Shown here: positions 7,957 to 16,811 of the stretch, in pieces
Layout of the letters: each line of letters starts with the position of its first letter
Position numbering within the stretch: the stretch's first letter is position 1
Assembly: GCF_001544475.1 (NCBI RefSeq)
Contig: NZ_FCNW02000002.1
Span: forward strand, 62,001-126,000
Reading direction: 5' to 3'
DNA: 64,000 bases
Source: Caballeronia humi
GTDB lineage: Bacteria > Pseudomonadota > Gammaproteobacteria > Burkholderiales > Burkholderiaceae
Program-made: the position numbers and the translations under genes
Notes under the pieces: model-generated
What the model saw: the letters and a program-made list of their open reading frames with translations, nothing else
Databases searched by the model: none
What the model was told of the DNA's origin: nothing

Positions 7957-8991
7957 TCACGCGGCGTCGATGCCGCACTTCTGGACTTCGGCCGCGTGCC
8001 AGGTCGCGCCGCGGTTGCGGCCGGTGGCGATCATGCAGGTGATCGACGGGTTCGCGCGGCTTGCCTCGCGCGCGGCCGCGAGCGCGCGCTCGGCGGCGGC
8101 GGGGCTGCGCAGGAACGCGAAGCCGGTCGGTCCCCACGAGGTCTGTCCGATGCCGGCCATTTCTTGCGACGCGACAGCCGCGAGCGCGCGCGCGACAGCG
8201 GTGCTCGAGAACACGCCGCCCTGCGCGGGCGCGAAATATTCACCGATCGTCTGCTGCACCTCGCCGATGCCTTTCGTGAACGAGTCGAAGTCGCTTTCCG
8301 CGACGCCGGGCAGCACGCGCATCAGCACGAGATGGCTCAAATGCGCGGCGAGTGAGCGCGGGAAGGGCGCGAGCGCGGCGAGGCTCCGGCGTTCCTCGTC
8401 ACCGTGCAGTCCTTCGCGCGAGGTATCGTCGACGAGCAGCACGCGCCAGCCGTCCGGGAACGGCTGGCGGAACAACAACGGCGGCAGGCGCGCGATCCCG
8501 ACAGCCGCGTTCGAACCATGTCCGCCGTCGACCATCAGCCCGCCGTGATCGAATCCGTGGATGCCGATGCCCGAGCGCGAGCCGCGTCCGAGCAGCCTTG
8601 CGACCTGCGCGGTGGTCGCGGTGCGGCCGGCGAGGCGCACGTACGCGGTGCCGAGCGCCAGCGCGAGCTGCGTGCCGGAGCCGAGGCCGGCGTGCGCACG
8701 CGGCGTCGCATTTACTTCGACCGCGACCGGCGGGCCGCCGTAGGCCGCCCGCAGCTGCTCCAGATACCGCTCGATGCGCGCGCGCTGCGCATCGCTCGCC
8801 GCGCCTTCGACGCGCGTCTCATCCGCTACCCGCGCCGTGATCCGCGTGCCGAGCCCGTCGATCGTGAGGCCGACGCTGCCGAAGCCGCGCCCGAGCGACG
8901 CGTTCGGATCGATAAAGCCGAGATGCAAGCGCGCGGGGGCATCGACCGTCACGGCCGGTGGCTGCGAGAGGCGACCGGAAGGCATCTGCAT
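7957..8991 (-). CDS. Beta-ribofuranosylaminobenzene 5'-phosphate synthase-like GHMP-fold protein
   Basis: This 344-aa protein matches the RFAP synthase family, which makes the first committed intermediate of methanopterin from 4-hydroxybenzoate or p-aminobenzoate and PRPP. It begins MQMPSGRLSQPP. GHMP features are VDAPARLHLGFIDP and the glycine-rich AHAGLGSGTQLALALG; later blocks are GIGIHGFDHGGL and IGQTSWGPTGFAF. A purine-like AGGGA lies upstream of the ATG at 8991. Another ATG two codons later is also possible. It opens the cofactor-synthesis half of the operon. Confidence 0.88.
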   Translation of the reverse strand: MQMPSGRLSQPPAVTVDAPARLHLGFIDPNASLGRGFGSVGLTIDGLGTRITARVADETRVEGAASDAQRARIERYLEQLRAAYGGPPVAVEVNATPRAHAGLGSGTQLALALGTAYVRLAGRTATTAQVARLLGRGSRSGIGIHGFDHGGLMVDGGHGSNAAVGIARLPPLLFRQPFPDGWRVLLVDDTSREGLHGDEERRSLAALAPFPRSLAAHLSHLVLMRVLPGVAESDFDSFTKGIGEVQQTIGEYFAPAQGGVFSSTAVARALAAVASQEMAGIGQTSWGPTGFAFLRSPAAAERALAAAREASRANPSITCMIATGRNRGATWHAAEVQKCGIDAA

Positions 8992-9191
8992 TGCGAATGT
9001 CCCTGGTTCGAAGTCGGGTTGAGCGGCGCCGTCCGCGCGGTTCTCCAAAAACCCGGGCGCAGCAAGCCGAGCATTCAAGGCAAGAGACGTACCAGCCGCG
9101 CGCGCCTTGACGGGCGGCCCGCAGCGCGAAGGGACGGCGCGCACTGTGTCAGGCGCGCGTCATTGTGTTCAGCGGGGGTTAAGCGAAGTGC

Positions 9192-9578
9192 TCACGCTTT
9201 CGGCGCGTCGTATTTGATATAGCGGAAGCGCTGGTCGTCGGCTGGGGTACCTTCGAGCGCGCCGCCTTCCTTGCCCGGTTGCCACTGGATCACGTCCTCG
9301 ATCCTGGTCGCGAGGGCGAAGTCCTTGTCGGTGATGCCCTTCGCCGAATGGGTCTTCAGCTTCACGACGACGAACGCATACGACACCGTCAGGTCCGGAT
9401 GATGCCACGCGGACTCGGCAAGATGCCCGACCGTATTCACGACCATCAGCGTGCCCTTCCAGCTCTCGGTCTTGAACTTGCGCCGGAGCCAGCCGTCTTC
9501 CATGTACCAGTGCTGCAACGGACCCGTCAGACGTTGCTGGACTTCTTCATCGGAGTAAACCTTCTCGGCTTGTGTCAT
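9192..9578 (-). CDS. Pterin-4a-carbinolamine dehydratase-family protein
   Basis: This 128-aa protein contains the PCD signature WHHPDLTVSYAFVVVKL followed by THSAKGITDKDFALA, with the two catalytic His residues. PCD proteins dehydrate 4a-hydroxy-tetrahydropterins. It is longer than the usual 95-115 aa because of a C-terminal tail (IQWQPGKEGG...RYIKYD) after the DCoH fold. GCGGAGG precedes the ATG at 9578. As first gene of the H4MPT operon, facing xoxF, it may recycle or protect the reduced pterin of H4MPT, since no phenylalanine hydroxylase gene is near (inference). Confidence 0.9.
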   Translation of the reverse strand: MTQAEKVYSDEEVQQRLTGPLQHWYMEDGWLRRKFKTESWKGTLMVVNTVGHLAESAWHHPDLTVSYAFVVVKLKTHSAKGITDKDFALATRIEDVIQWQPGKEGGALEGTPADDQRFRYIKYDAPKA

Positions 9579-9702
9579 GGCGTGGCCTCCGCGTGGGATG
9601 TGGATGTGCGAAAAGTCAGTATGCGCCTGAAGACGTGCTGCATCGCGTCATGTCCCGTTCGCGATGATTTGTGTAGCGCGCTAGAGAACCTATCGCGGAT
9701 TT

Positions 9703-9717
9703 GACACAGTATGTGTC
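9703..9717. promoter_or_regulatory. Palindrome GACACA-N3-TGTGTC, candidate operator
   Basis: The six-base arms are perfect around a 3-nt centre and sit immediately after TTGACA-like sequence at 9701. The site lies 125 bp upstream of the minus-strand PCD start and 233 bp upstream of xoxF, so it could serve either operon. The binding protein is not identified. Confidence 0.4.
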
Positions 9718-9794
9718 GCACCGATGACGCAGGCGCCGCCCGCAAAGCCACGCAGGCAAACGCAGCGCTTATGCAGGCCCCCGGCCGCACATTC

Positions 9795-9810
9795 CGGCAT
9801 GGAATATGCA
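9795..9810 (+). promoter_or_regulatory. Candidate sigma-54 promoter of xoxF
   Basis: CGGCATG, then 4 nt, then ATGC matches 8 of 11 positions of TGGCACG-N4-TTGC and keeps the critical GG and GC pairs at the correct 12-bp separation. It lies about 140 bp before the xoxF ATG. The AcoR-type sigma-54 activator gene at the start of the window makes this reading attractive. No experimental support is available. Confidence 0.45.
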
Positions 9811-9949
9811 ATTGCCCTCCGTACGCAACTCGCCCGGCAATGAACCGGGCTTGGGCGTTGCTCGTTACCTGCATTCGAGAAGGCGCGCGGGAATGCACCC
9901 GGTAGCGTGGTCATCCCTGGGTCGGACGGCATCACATTCTGGAGGAGAC

Positions 9950-11761
9950 ATGAACTTACGCACCCTGGTTCTTGGACTGGCGGTGGTCGCGACGGCGAGT
10001 CTGAATTCCTATGTTGCACAAGCAGACCCGCAGCTCGACACACTGATCAAGAACCCATCGAACTGGGCGGCACAGGCGGGCGATTATTCGAATCACCGCT
10101 ACAGCCCGCTCAAGCAGATCAACGAACAGAACGTCGGCAAGCTACAGGTGGCCTGGACCATGTCGACCGGCGTGTTGCGCGGTCACGAAGGTTCGCCGCT
10201 CGTCATCGGCGAGACGATGTACATCCACTCTCCCTTCCCCAACAAGGTCATCGCGATCAACCTCAAGGATCAGACCTTCCTCTGGCAATACGAGCCGAAG
10301 CAGGACGCGCAGGTCATCTCGGTGATGTGCTGCGACACGGTGAACCGCGGTCTCGCCTATGGCGACGACAAGATCTTCCTCCAGCAAGCCGATACGAAAC
10401 TCGTCGCGCTCAATGCAAAGACGGGCGAAGTCGTATGGACGGCGCAGAACGGCAATCCGAAGGCGGGTGAAACCAACACCAACGCGCCGCACGTGTTCGG
10501 CGACAAGGTGCTCACCGGCATCTCGGGCGGCGAGTTCGGCGTGCGCGGACGGCTGATCGCGTACGACATCAAGAGCGGCAAGGAAGTCTGGAAGGCGTTC
10601 AGCACGGGCCCGGACAACGAAATGCTGATGGACCCGCAGCAGACCATGACCTGGTCCGACGGCAAGATGATCCCGATCGGCGCGGACTCCTCGCTCAAGA
10701 GCTGGAAGGGCGATCAGTGGAAGTCCGGAGGCGGGACCACCTGGGGCTGGTACGCATGGGACCCGAAACTCAACCTTGTCTACTACGGCACCGGCAACCC
10801 GGGCACATGGAACCCGACGCAACGCCCCGGCGACAACAAATGGTCGATGTCGATCTTCGCGCGTGACCTGAATACCGGCAAGGCGAAGTGGGTCTACCAG
10901 ATGACGCCGCACGACGAGTGGGACTATGACGGCGTGAACGAGATGATCCTCGCGGACCTGCCGATGGGCGGCAAGAAGGTCCCGGCGATCGTCCACTTCG
11001 ACCGTAACGGCTTCGGCTACACGCTCAATCGCGAGTCGGGCGAGCTGCTCGTCGCGCAGAAGTACGACCCGGCGGTGAACTGGGCCGACAGCGTGGACGT
11101 GAAGAGCGGCCTGCCGGTGCGCAATGCGACCTACTCGACGCAAAAGGCCGGTCCGGACCACAACGTGAAGGGCATCTGCCCGGCGGCGCTCGGGTCGAAG
11201 GACCAGCAGCCCGCTTCGTTCGATCCGAACTCGGGGCTCTTCCTTGTGCCGACGAATCACGTCTGCATGGACTATGAGCCGTTCGAAGTCGAGTACGTGT
11301 CGGGTCAGCCGTTCGTCGGCGCGACGCTCTCGATGTATCCGGGTCCGAACCAGAACGGCGCGATGGGCAACTTCATCGCGTGGGATGCAAGCAAGGGCAA
11401 GATCGCATGGTCCAAGCCGGAGAAGTTCTCGGTGTGGTCCGGCGCACTCGCAACCGCTGGCGGCATCGCGTTCTACGGCACGCTCGAAGGGTATCTGAAG
11501 GCAGTGCGCATCAAGGACGGCAAGGAACTGTGGAAGTTCAAGACGCCGTCCGGGATCATCGGCAATGTCTTCACGTATCAGTACCAGGGCAAGCAGTTTG
11601 TCGGCGTTTATTCGGGCATCGGCGGCTGGGCCGGCATCGGCATGGCGGCGGGTCTCCAGAAGTCGACGGAAGGCCTCGGCGCGGTCGGCGGCTATCGCGA
11701 ACTGGCGAAGTACACGGCACTCGGCGGCACGCTCTTCGTGTTCGCCATCCCCGGCGGCTGA
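9950..11761 (+). CDS. xoxF: Lanthanide-dependent PQQ methanol dehydrogenase XoxF
   Basis: This 603-aa periplasmic quinoprotein oxidises methanol (and often formaldehyde), passing electrons to XoxG. A signal peptide ([20 protein letters not shown], ending near AQA) precedes eight-bladed propeller repeats. Cys127-Cys128 form the adjacent-cysteine ring of PQQ methanol dehydrogenases. The motif HDEWDYDG supplies catalytic Asp325 plus Asp327; the second Asp is the XoxF hallmark for lanthanide binding and is Ala in MxaF. Glu195 and Asn283 complete the metal site. The ATG at 9950 has GGAGGA just upstream. No mxaI-like small subunit is present. Confidence 0.97.
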   Translation: MNLRTLVLGLAVVATASLNSYVAQADPQLDTLIKNPSNWAAQAGDYSNHRYSPLKQINEQNVGKLQVAWTMSTGVLRGHEGSPLVIGETMYIHSPFPNKVIAINLKDQTFLWQYEPKQDAQVISVMCCDTVNRGLAYGDDKIFLQQADTKLVALNAKTGEVVWTAQNGNPKAGETNTNAPHVFGDKVLTGISGGEFGVRGRLIAYDIKSGKEVWKAFSTGPDNEMLMDPQQTMTWSDGKMIPIGADSSLKSWKGDQWKSGGGTTWGWYAWDPKLNLVYYGTGNPGTWNPTQRPGDNKWSMSIFARDLNTGKAKWVYQMTPHDEWDYDGVNEMILADLPMGGKKVPAIVHFDRNGFGYTLNRESGELLVAQKYDPAVNWADSVDVKSGLPVRNATYSTQKAGPDHNVKGICPAALGSKDQQPASFDPNSGLFLVPTNHVCMDYEPFEVEYVSGQPFVGATLSMYPGPNQNGAMGNFIAWDASKGKIAWSKPEKFSVWSGALATAGGIAFYGTLEGYLKAVRIKDGKELWKFKTPSGIIGNVFTYQYQGKQFVGVYSGIGGWAGIGMAAGLQKSTEGLGAVGGYRELAKYTALGGTLFVFAIPGG

Positions 11762-11792
11762 TTCATCCCTCGTAGTCACGCAACGCAACGCC

Positions 11793-11830
11793 CGCCAGCC
11801 CCGCCTCGAAATCTTGAGGCGGTGGTTGGC
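11793..11830 (+). terminator. Large stem-loop between xoxF and xoxG
   Basis: GCCAGCC-CCGCCTC pairs with GAGGCGG-TGGTTGGC around an 8-nt loop, with an inner 7-bp perfect stem. It lies 31 bp after the xoxF stop and 82 bp before xoxG, with no U-tract following. It may stabilise or attenuate the message, giving high xoxF and lower downstream expression, rather than act as a full terminator. Confidence 0.45.
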
Positions 11831-11912
11831 GGCGTCCCTGAAGAACGCGTATTGGCATTTGAGTTCAGCCACAGAGCGGCGGAACACCGAAAAAAGGAAA
11901 GGAGACAGACGC

Positions 11913-12326
11913 ATGAAAGGCCGATCACTCTTGCCGCTGGCAATCGCATTGTTCGCAATACCGGCTTCCTACGCCCAGACCGACCCGGGACAGGTCAAGC
12001 CGGTGGCGTACAAGGTCCAGGACGGCAACAAGGTCGACAGCAACACGCTGCAAGGCTGGAAGACATGGCGCGCGCTCGCCTGCGAGCGCTGTCACGGCGC
12101 GAAGCAGGAAGGCATGGTGGGACCGTCGCTGATCGAGGCGTTCAAGACGCTCGACACGAAGGAATTCCATCGTACGGTTTTCGGCGGACGTATCGACAAG
12201 GGCATGCCCGACTTCAGTTCGAGCCAGATGATGCAGAAAAACTGGGAAAACCTGTACGCGTACTTGAAAGGCCGCTCCGACGGCAAAATCAACCCCGGCG
12301 ACTTGCAGGCAATCGATGCAAAATGA
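11913..12326 (+). CDS. xoxG: Cytochrome c XoxG, electron acceptor of XoxF
   Basis: This 137-aa c-type cytochrome has a signal peptide (MKGRSLLPLAIALFAIPASYA) and one heme site: Cys57-Glu-Arg-Cys60-His61 with a likely axial Met98 in KGMPDF. It would take electrons from PQQH2 of XoxF in the periplasm. The ATG at 11913 follows AAAGGAGACAG, a good ribosome site. The gene is separated from xoxF by 151 bp containing a stem-loop, and is followed by xoxJ after 30 bp. Confidence 0.92.
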   Translation: MKGRSLLPLAIALFAIPASYAQTDPGQVKPVAYKVQDGNKVDSNTLQGWKTWRALACERCHGAKQEGMVGPSLIEAFKTLDTKEFHRTVFGGRIDKGMPDFSSSQMMQKNWENLYAYLKGRSDGKINPGDLQAIDAK

Positions 12327-12356
12327 GCATGCCCGCAGTCACTACCGGAGGTGTCG

Positions 12357-13244
12357 ATGTCTGAATGCAAGGTAACCCGCATCACTGCCGTGCGGCTTGC
12401 CGCCGCGCTGCTCGTCGCTTGCGCGTCCCACGCCGCGCTCGCCGACGATCCCGCGCTGCCCAACAACGATGGCGCCGACGGCGTGCTGCGCGTCTGCGCC
12501 GATCCGAACAACATGCCGCTCTCGAACAACAAGGGCGAAGGCTACGAGAACAAGATCGCGAGCCAGATGGCGAGCGACTTCGGCTACAAGCTCGAATACA
12601 CTTACTTTCCGCAGCGCATGGGCTTCGTTCGGCGCACGCTGCGCGACAAGGTGCCCGACACCGAGCGCTTCAAGTGTGATCTGATCATCGGCGTGCCGAA
12701 GGGCTACGACCTGACGGCGACCACGCGCCCGTACCTGCATTCCACCTACGCGATGGTGTTCCCGAACCGCCCTGAGTTTGCGAGCATCCAGACGCCGTCC
12801 GACCTGACGAAACTGCCGCCCGAGACGCTCAAGAAATTGCGGCTCGGCATTTTCTCGCGCACACCCGCCGTCGACTGGCTGCTCGGCAACAACCTGATCG
12901 AGCAGGCCGTGTCGTACCAGGCGCAAAGCGGCGATCCGGATGCGTTCCCCGGCGAGATGATCGAGAGCGACATGAAGAAGGGCACCGTCGACGTCGTGTT
13001 CCTGTGGGGACCGATCGCGGGCTACTTCGTCAAACGCTCGAACGACACCGTCAAGCTCGTGCCCTTCCAGCCGACGCCGGGCATCCGCTTCGACTACGAG
13101 ATTTCGATGGGCGTGCGCTACGGCGAGAAGGCGTGGAAAGACAAGGTCGATAACTGGATCGGGGCGAATCAGCCGAAGATCGACCAGATACTCACGAGCT
13201 ATCAGGTGCCGCTGCTGCCCCTGCAGCCGGCGGCGGCGCAATGA
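12357..13244 (+). CDS. xoxJ: XoxJ, periplasmic binding-protein-like partner of XoxF
   Basis: This 295-aa exported protein belongs to the quinoprotein-dehydrogenase-associated solute-binding family (XoxJ/MxaJ). A signal peptide ends at ASHAALA; the mature part has LRVCADPNNMPLSNNKGEGYENKIA split around Cys, KCDLIIGVPKGYD and VDVVFLWGPIAGYF. XoxJ is thought to assist XoxF activation or its contact with the cytochrome. The ATG at 12357 is preferred because GGAGG at 12347-12351 precedes it by 5 nt; the in-frame GTG at 12351 overlaps that site. The stop overlaps the next gene by 4 bp. Confidence 0.92.
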   Translation: MSECKVTRITAVRLAAALLVACASHAALADDPALPNNDGADGVLRVCADPNNMPLSNNKGEGYENKIASQMASDFGYKLEYTYFPQRMGFVRRTLRDKVPDTERFKCDLIIGVPKGYDLTATTRPYLHSTYAMVFPNRPEFASIQTPSDLTKLPPETLKKLRLGIFSRTPAVDWLLGNNLIEQAVSYQAQSGDPDAFPGEMIESDMKKGTVDVVFLWGPIAGYFVKRSNDTVKLVPFQPTPGIRFDYEISMGVRYGEKAWKDKVDNWIGANQPKIDQILTSYQVPLLPLQPAAAQ

Positions 13245-13981
13245 GGGGCGTCAAGCTGTTATCGCGCGTCGTGGCGGCGGCGCTCTTCAGCGCAGCGTGT
13301 CAGGCCTACGCCGCCGATGCGCCCGCACCTGACATCGCACCCGCCGAGAAGCTGCTCTTCATGGCGCCGCATCTGGACGGCGTCGATCCGCTGACCGAAC
13401 TCGACTACGCGCTCGACAGCTCCGGCCCGCCCGAAAAGCTGAAGGACACCGTGCGCGTGCTCGTCACGAGCCGCGGCAACACGAACGGCGACGCGCGCGT
13501 CTCCGATCACACGGGGCCCGTGTCCTTGCCCGGCGGCTTGCCGTGCAACCCGGTGATCCTCTATTTCCTCGAGCACGACATCACGGAGATGGAGCAGTTG
13601 ACCGGCGGCAAGCGGCGCTATTTCCAGCAGCGCGTGCGGCTCGCGCTCGCGGCGAATCCTCCGATCGTGCAGGTGACGAGCGAAGCGGGCGGCAAGAAGA
13701 TCAAGGCGCAGCAGATCGTGATCCAGCCGTATCTCGACGATCCGAACGCCGCGCGCTTTCCACAATACACCGCGAAGCGCTACACGTTCCTCGTCGCCGA
13801 CGACGTGCCCGGCCACGTAATGTCGATCCGCACCGAAACACCGGGCGCGAACAACGATTTCGCGCACCCGGTGCAAACCGAAACGCTGAGCTTCCAGAGC
13901 GCGCAGCGCACGCTCGCGCCCGTGAAGCCCGGCGAGACGGCGCCTGTCAAGCCGGCGAACGCTCCGCGCGCGAGCCGTTGA
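13241..13981 (+). CDS. Exported protein of unknown function in the xox operon
   Basis: This 246-aa protein has a signal peptide (MRGVKLLSRVVAAALFSAACQAYA). The mature region shows no catalytic motif that I recognise: a block HLDGVDPLTELDYALDSSG, one Cys in GGLPCNPVIL, and a low-complexity Pro/Ala tail (KPGETAPVKPANAP). Its ATG overlaps the xoxJ stop as ATGA, so it is co-translated with xoxJ. A periplasmic role in methanol dehydrogenase maturation or electron relay is suggested only by context. Confidence 0.75.
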   Translation: MRGVKLLSRVVAAALFSAACQAYAADAPAPDIAPAEKLLFMAPHLDGVDPLTELDYALDSSGPPEKLKDTVRVLVTSRGNTNGDARVSDHTGPVSLPGGLPCNPVILYFLEHDITEMEQLTGGKRRYFQQRVRLALAANPPIVQVTSEAGGKKIKAQQIVIQPYLDDPNAARFPQYTAKRYTFLVADDVPGHVMSIRTETPGANNDFAHPVQTETLSFQSAQRTLAPVKPGETAPVKPANAPRASR

Positions 13982-14036
13982 TTGTGGTCGGGGCCGGGCA
14001 CCTGTCCGGCTTCTCTTCGACGCGTGGCCGCCCATC

Positions 14037-15017
14037 GTGAACTTCATCCGCTCGCTGACGTTGCGCCAGTTGCAGATCTTCGTGATCGCGTGCCGCTGCC
14101 CGAGCTTCGCGCGCGCGGCCGAGGAACTGCATCTGACGCAGCCCGCCGTATCGATGCAGATACGGCAGCTCGAAGAAGCGATCGGGCTGCCGCTCTTCGA
14201 GCGCGTCGCGCGCAGGCTCGCGCTGACCGAGGCGGGCGAGCGCCTTTCGCATCACGCGAGCCGAATTCTGGGCGAGATCAAGGACGCCGAGGACGCAATG
14301 ATGTCGCTGACACAGGCCGATAGCGGCTCGATCGCGGTGAGCATCGTGAGTTCCGCGACGTACTTTGCGCCGAAGCTGCTTGCGCTCTATTCGCAGCAGT
14401 TTCCGAAGGTCGACGTGCGTTTTTCGGTGGGCAATCGCGAGACGCTTCTGCGCTGGCTGCAGGACAACGCGACCGATCTCGCGATCATGGGCCGGCCGCC
14501 GCCCGAACTCGGCACGACCGCCGAGCCGCTTGCCTATCACCCGCATGTAATCGTCGCGCCGCTTTCGCATCCGCTGCGGCATGCGAGGCGCTTCGACTTG
14601 CAGGAGCTCGCCGGCGATACGTTTCTGCTGCGCGAGCCCGGCTCCGGCACGCGCGCGGTGGCCGAACATGTATTCCGGCAGCATCTGTTCGTGCCCGCGC
14701 GAAGCGTGACGCTCGGCAGCAATGAGACGATCAAGCAGGCCGTGATGGCCGGCATGGGCGTCAGCCTCATTTCGCTGCATACGCTCGCGCTCGAATTGCG
14801 CACCGGCGAGATTGCGCTGCTCGACGTGAACGGGACGCCGATCGAACGGACGTGGCAACTTGTCCATTCGCGTTCGAAACAGTTGTCGCCGACGTGTCTG
14901 GCGTTTCGGCGTTTTCTGCTCGAACACGCCGAGCCGTTTCTCGAAAGCGAGTACGCGCAATTCGCGCTGCGGCCGCCGAAACGAGCGCAGGGCGAGCGGA
15001 TCGGCGGCGTGGTGTGA
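14037..15017 (+). CDS. LysR-family regulator within the xox operon
   Basis: This 326-aa protein starts at a GTG (MNFIRSLTLRQLQIFVIACR). The N-terminal winged helix (residues 8-67) has FARAAEELHLTQPAVSMQIRQ split across helix and turn, followed by the LysR effector domain. The overall style resembles CbbR-type regulators. It lies inside the operon, after the unknown exported protein by 55 bp, and its stop overlaps the next start as TGATG. Control of xox or relay genes in response to a C1 intermediate is likely but not shown. The ligand is unknown. Confidence 0.85.
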   Translation: MNFIRSLTLRQLQIFVIACRCPSFARAAEELHLTQPAVSMQIRQLEEAIGLPLFERVARRLALTEAGERLSHHASRILGEIKDAEDAMMSLTQADSGSIAVSIVSSATYFAPKLLALYSQQFPKVDVRFSVGNRETLLRWLQDNATDLAIMGRPPPELGTTAEPLAYHPHVIVAPLSHPLRHARRFDLQELAGDTFLLREPGSGTRAVAEHVFRQHLFVPARSVTLGSNETIKQAVMAGMGVSLISLHTLALELRTGEIALLDVNGTPIERTWQLVHSRSKQLSPTCLAFRRFLLEHAEPFLESEYAQFALRPPKRAQGERIGGVV

Positions 15018-15934
15018 TGCGGCGTTTGATCGTCGTGGCCGGACTGCTGCTCTGCTTTTGCGCGGCCCACGCCGCCGCGCCGCTCGCCGTGACGCAGTTC
15101 GCGCCGGGCATCTACGTGCATCGTGGCCACGACGATGTCGCGACACGCGAAAACAAGGGCGATATCGCGAACGTGGGGTTTATCATCGGAAGAAAGTGTG
15201 TCGCGGTGATCGATACGGGTGGCACCTTGGAGGAAGGGCGCGAGCTGCGCGCCGCGATCCGCGCCGTGACGCCGCTGCCCGTCTGCTATGTGATCAACAC
15301 GCACATGCACCCCGATCACATTTTCGGCAACGCCGCGTTCACGGGCGATCGTCCGCAATTCGTCGGCAGCGCGGCGCTCGGCGAGGCGGAGGCGTCACGC
15401 GCGGACAACTATCTGCGCGTGCTGCGGCGCGAACTCGGCGCGCTTGCCGACGGCAGCGAAATCGTCCCGCCGACGCTCGCCGTCGATGGCACGAAAAAGC
15501 TCGACCTCGGCCGTCGCAAGCTGATTCTGCGCACCTGGAAAACAGCGCATACGAACAACGACCTGACGGTATACGATGAAGAGACGGGCACGCTGTGGCT
15601 CGCGGATCTGCTGTTCGTCAAGTGCATTCCTGTGATCGATGGCAGCATCACCGGCTGGCTCGACGATATCGCCACGATTCGCCAGATGAATCCGCGCCGC
15701 GTCGTGCCGGGACACGGTCCGATCGATACGCCGTGGCGTACGGCGCTGAATGCTGAAGAAGCGTATTTGAGCCATCTGGCGCAGGATGTGCGTGCATCGA
15801 TCAGGCGCGGCGAGACGATTCAGCAGGCGGTCGATACGATCGGCGGGAACGAGCGCGGCAAGTGGCTGCTGTTCGATCTCTACCATCGCCGTAACGTGAC
15901 CGCAGCGTATGCGGAACTCGAGTGGGAACAGTAG
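15017..15934 (+). CDS. Quinoprotein relay metallo-beta-lactamase-fold hydrolase (intact metal site)
   Basis: This 305-aa exported protein has a signal peptide (MRRLIVVAGLLLCFCAAHAA) and a metallo-beta-lactamase fold. All metal ligands are visible: THMHPDH near residue 95, a His in TAHTNNDLTV, Asp in WLADLLF and His in VPGHGPID. It belongs with the SoxH-related 'quinoprotein relay' hydrolases found beside PQQ dehydrogenases. The physiological substrate is unknown. It is coupled to the LysR gene by a 1-bp overlap and followed by the SoxYZ-like carrier. Confidence 0.87.
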   Translation: MRRLIVVAGLLLCFCAAHAAAPLAVTQFAPGIYVHRGHDDVATRENKGDIANVGFIIGRKCVAVIDTGGTLEEGRELRAAIRAVTPLPVCYVINTHMHPDHIFGNAAFTGDRPQFVGSAALGEAEASRADNYLRVLRRELGALADGSEIVPPTLAVDGTKKLDLGRRKLILRTWKTAHTNNDLTVYDEETGTLWLADLLFVKCIPVIDGSITGWLDDIATIRQMNPRRVVPGHGPIDTPWRTALNAEEAYLSHLAQDVRASIRRGETIQQAVDTIGGNERGKWLLFDLYHRRNVTAAYAELEWEQ

Positions 15935-15956
15935 AACAGCAGGACGGAGGGACATC

Positions 15957-16811
15957 ATGATCATTGGAAAACGCGACGCGCTGATCGCCGTCATCGCGAC
16001 GCTCGCGTTCAACGGCGCCTACGCCACCCAGCCCGACGACGACCCGAACAAGAACGCTCGCTGGCTCGATTTCAAGGAAGGCGCGTTCAAGGACCGCCCC
16101 GTCGATACACACGGCGACGCCGTCATCAAGTTGCAGGCGCCCGCGCGTGCCGCCGATGCCGCCGTCGTGCCGATCGCGATCACCGCGCAGTTCCCGCAGA
16201 CGCCCGCGCATTACATCAAGCGCGTCTATCTCTTCATCGACGAGAACCCCGAGCCGTACGCCGGATCGTTCGATTTCACGCCGGACTCGGGGCTCGCGAG
16301 CATCGAGACACGCGTGCGCGTGGAGGACTACACGTTCATGCGTGTGATCGCCGAGACGAACGACGGGCATTTGTATAGCGCGGTGCGTTTCGTGAAGGCA
16401 TCGGGCGGCTGCTCGGCGCCCGCCGGCAAGGACGACGCCACCGCCGAAGTCACGGCCGGCCAGGTGCGCCTGCAAGCGGAAGGGCCAAGCGTCGCGGGGC
16501 GTCCGCAGCTCGCGCAACTGATGGTGCGCCATCCGAACCGCACCGGCATGGCGATGAACCAGGTCACGCGCAACTATGCGAGCGCGTATTTCATCCGCAA
16601 GGTCGCGGTGACGTACGCCGACAAGCCGGTGATGACCGCGAACGTGAATTTTTCGATCAGCGAGAACCCGAACTTCCGCTTCTATTTCGTGCCGCGCGCG
16701 AACGGTGAACTGAAGGCGCATGTCGAGGATACGAAGAACAAGCAGTTCGAAGGGGCAGTCGCGGTCAGCCCGCAACCGGGCGTGCAGCAGACTTCGTCGA
16801 ACGGCCTTTGA
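15957..16811 (+). CDS. Quinoprotein-associated fused SoxY-SoxZ-like carrier protein
   Basis: This 284-aa exported protein (signal peptide ending near AYA) has an N-terminal SoxY-like domain ending at the carrier motif SGGCS (Cys152), followed by a SoxZ-like domain with ANVNFSISENPNFRFYF. In the Sox system the Gly-Gly-Cys swinging arm carries the substrate covalently. Here the pair is fused and sits between two MBL-fold proteins in a methanol-oxidation operon, so it presumably shuttles a thiol-bound intermediate, perhaps formaldehyde-derived (inference). The ATG at 15957 follows a GGAGGG site; the stop overlaps the next start. Confidence 0.87.
   Translation: MIIGKRDALIAVIATLAFNGAYATQPDDDPNKNARWLDFKEGAFKDRPVDTHGDAVIKLQAPARAADAAVVPIAITAQFPQTPAHYIKRVYLFIDENPEPYAGSFDFTPDSGLASIETRVRVEDYTFMRVIAETNDGHLYSAVRFVKASGGCSAPAGKDDATAEVTAGQVRLQAEGPSVAGRPQLAQLMVRHPNRTGMAMNQVTRNYASAYFIRKVAVTYADKPVMTANVNFSISENPNFRFYFVPRANGELKAHVEDTKNKQFEGAVAVSPQPGVQQTSSNGL

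Larger units (their letters stand above)
9579..9949. other. Divergent control region (371 bp) between the H4MPT operon and xoxF
   Basis: No protein gene is supported here. The region contains a 6-bp-arm palindrome at 9703-9717, a sigma-54-like promoter at 9795-9810, a short GC stem-loop (GCCCGG/CCGGGC, 9832-9850) and a strong GGAGGA ribosome-binding site at 9941-9946 for xoxF. Both C1 operons are probably controlled from here. Confidence 0.6.

Noticed and set aside
9950..11761. Calcium-type methanol dehydrogenase MxaF
   Set aside because: Asp327 after the catalytic Asp325 marks XoxF, and no mxaI-like small-subunit gene is present.
10142..11914. A 590-codon open frame antisense to xoxF and xoxG
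   Set aside because: It is Arg/His/Ala-rich, has no ribosome site or family match, and covers two clearly real genes; long antisense frames are expected at this GC content.
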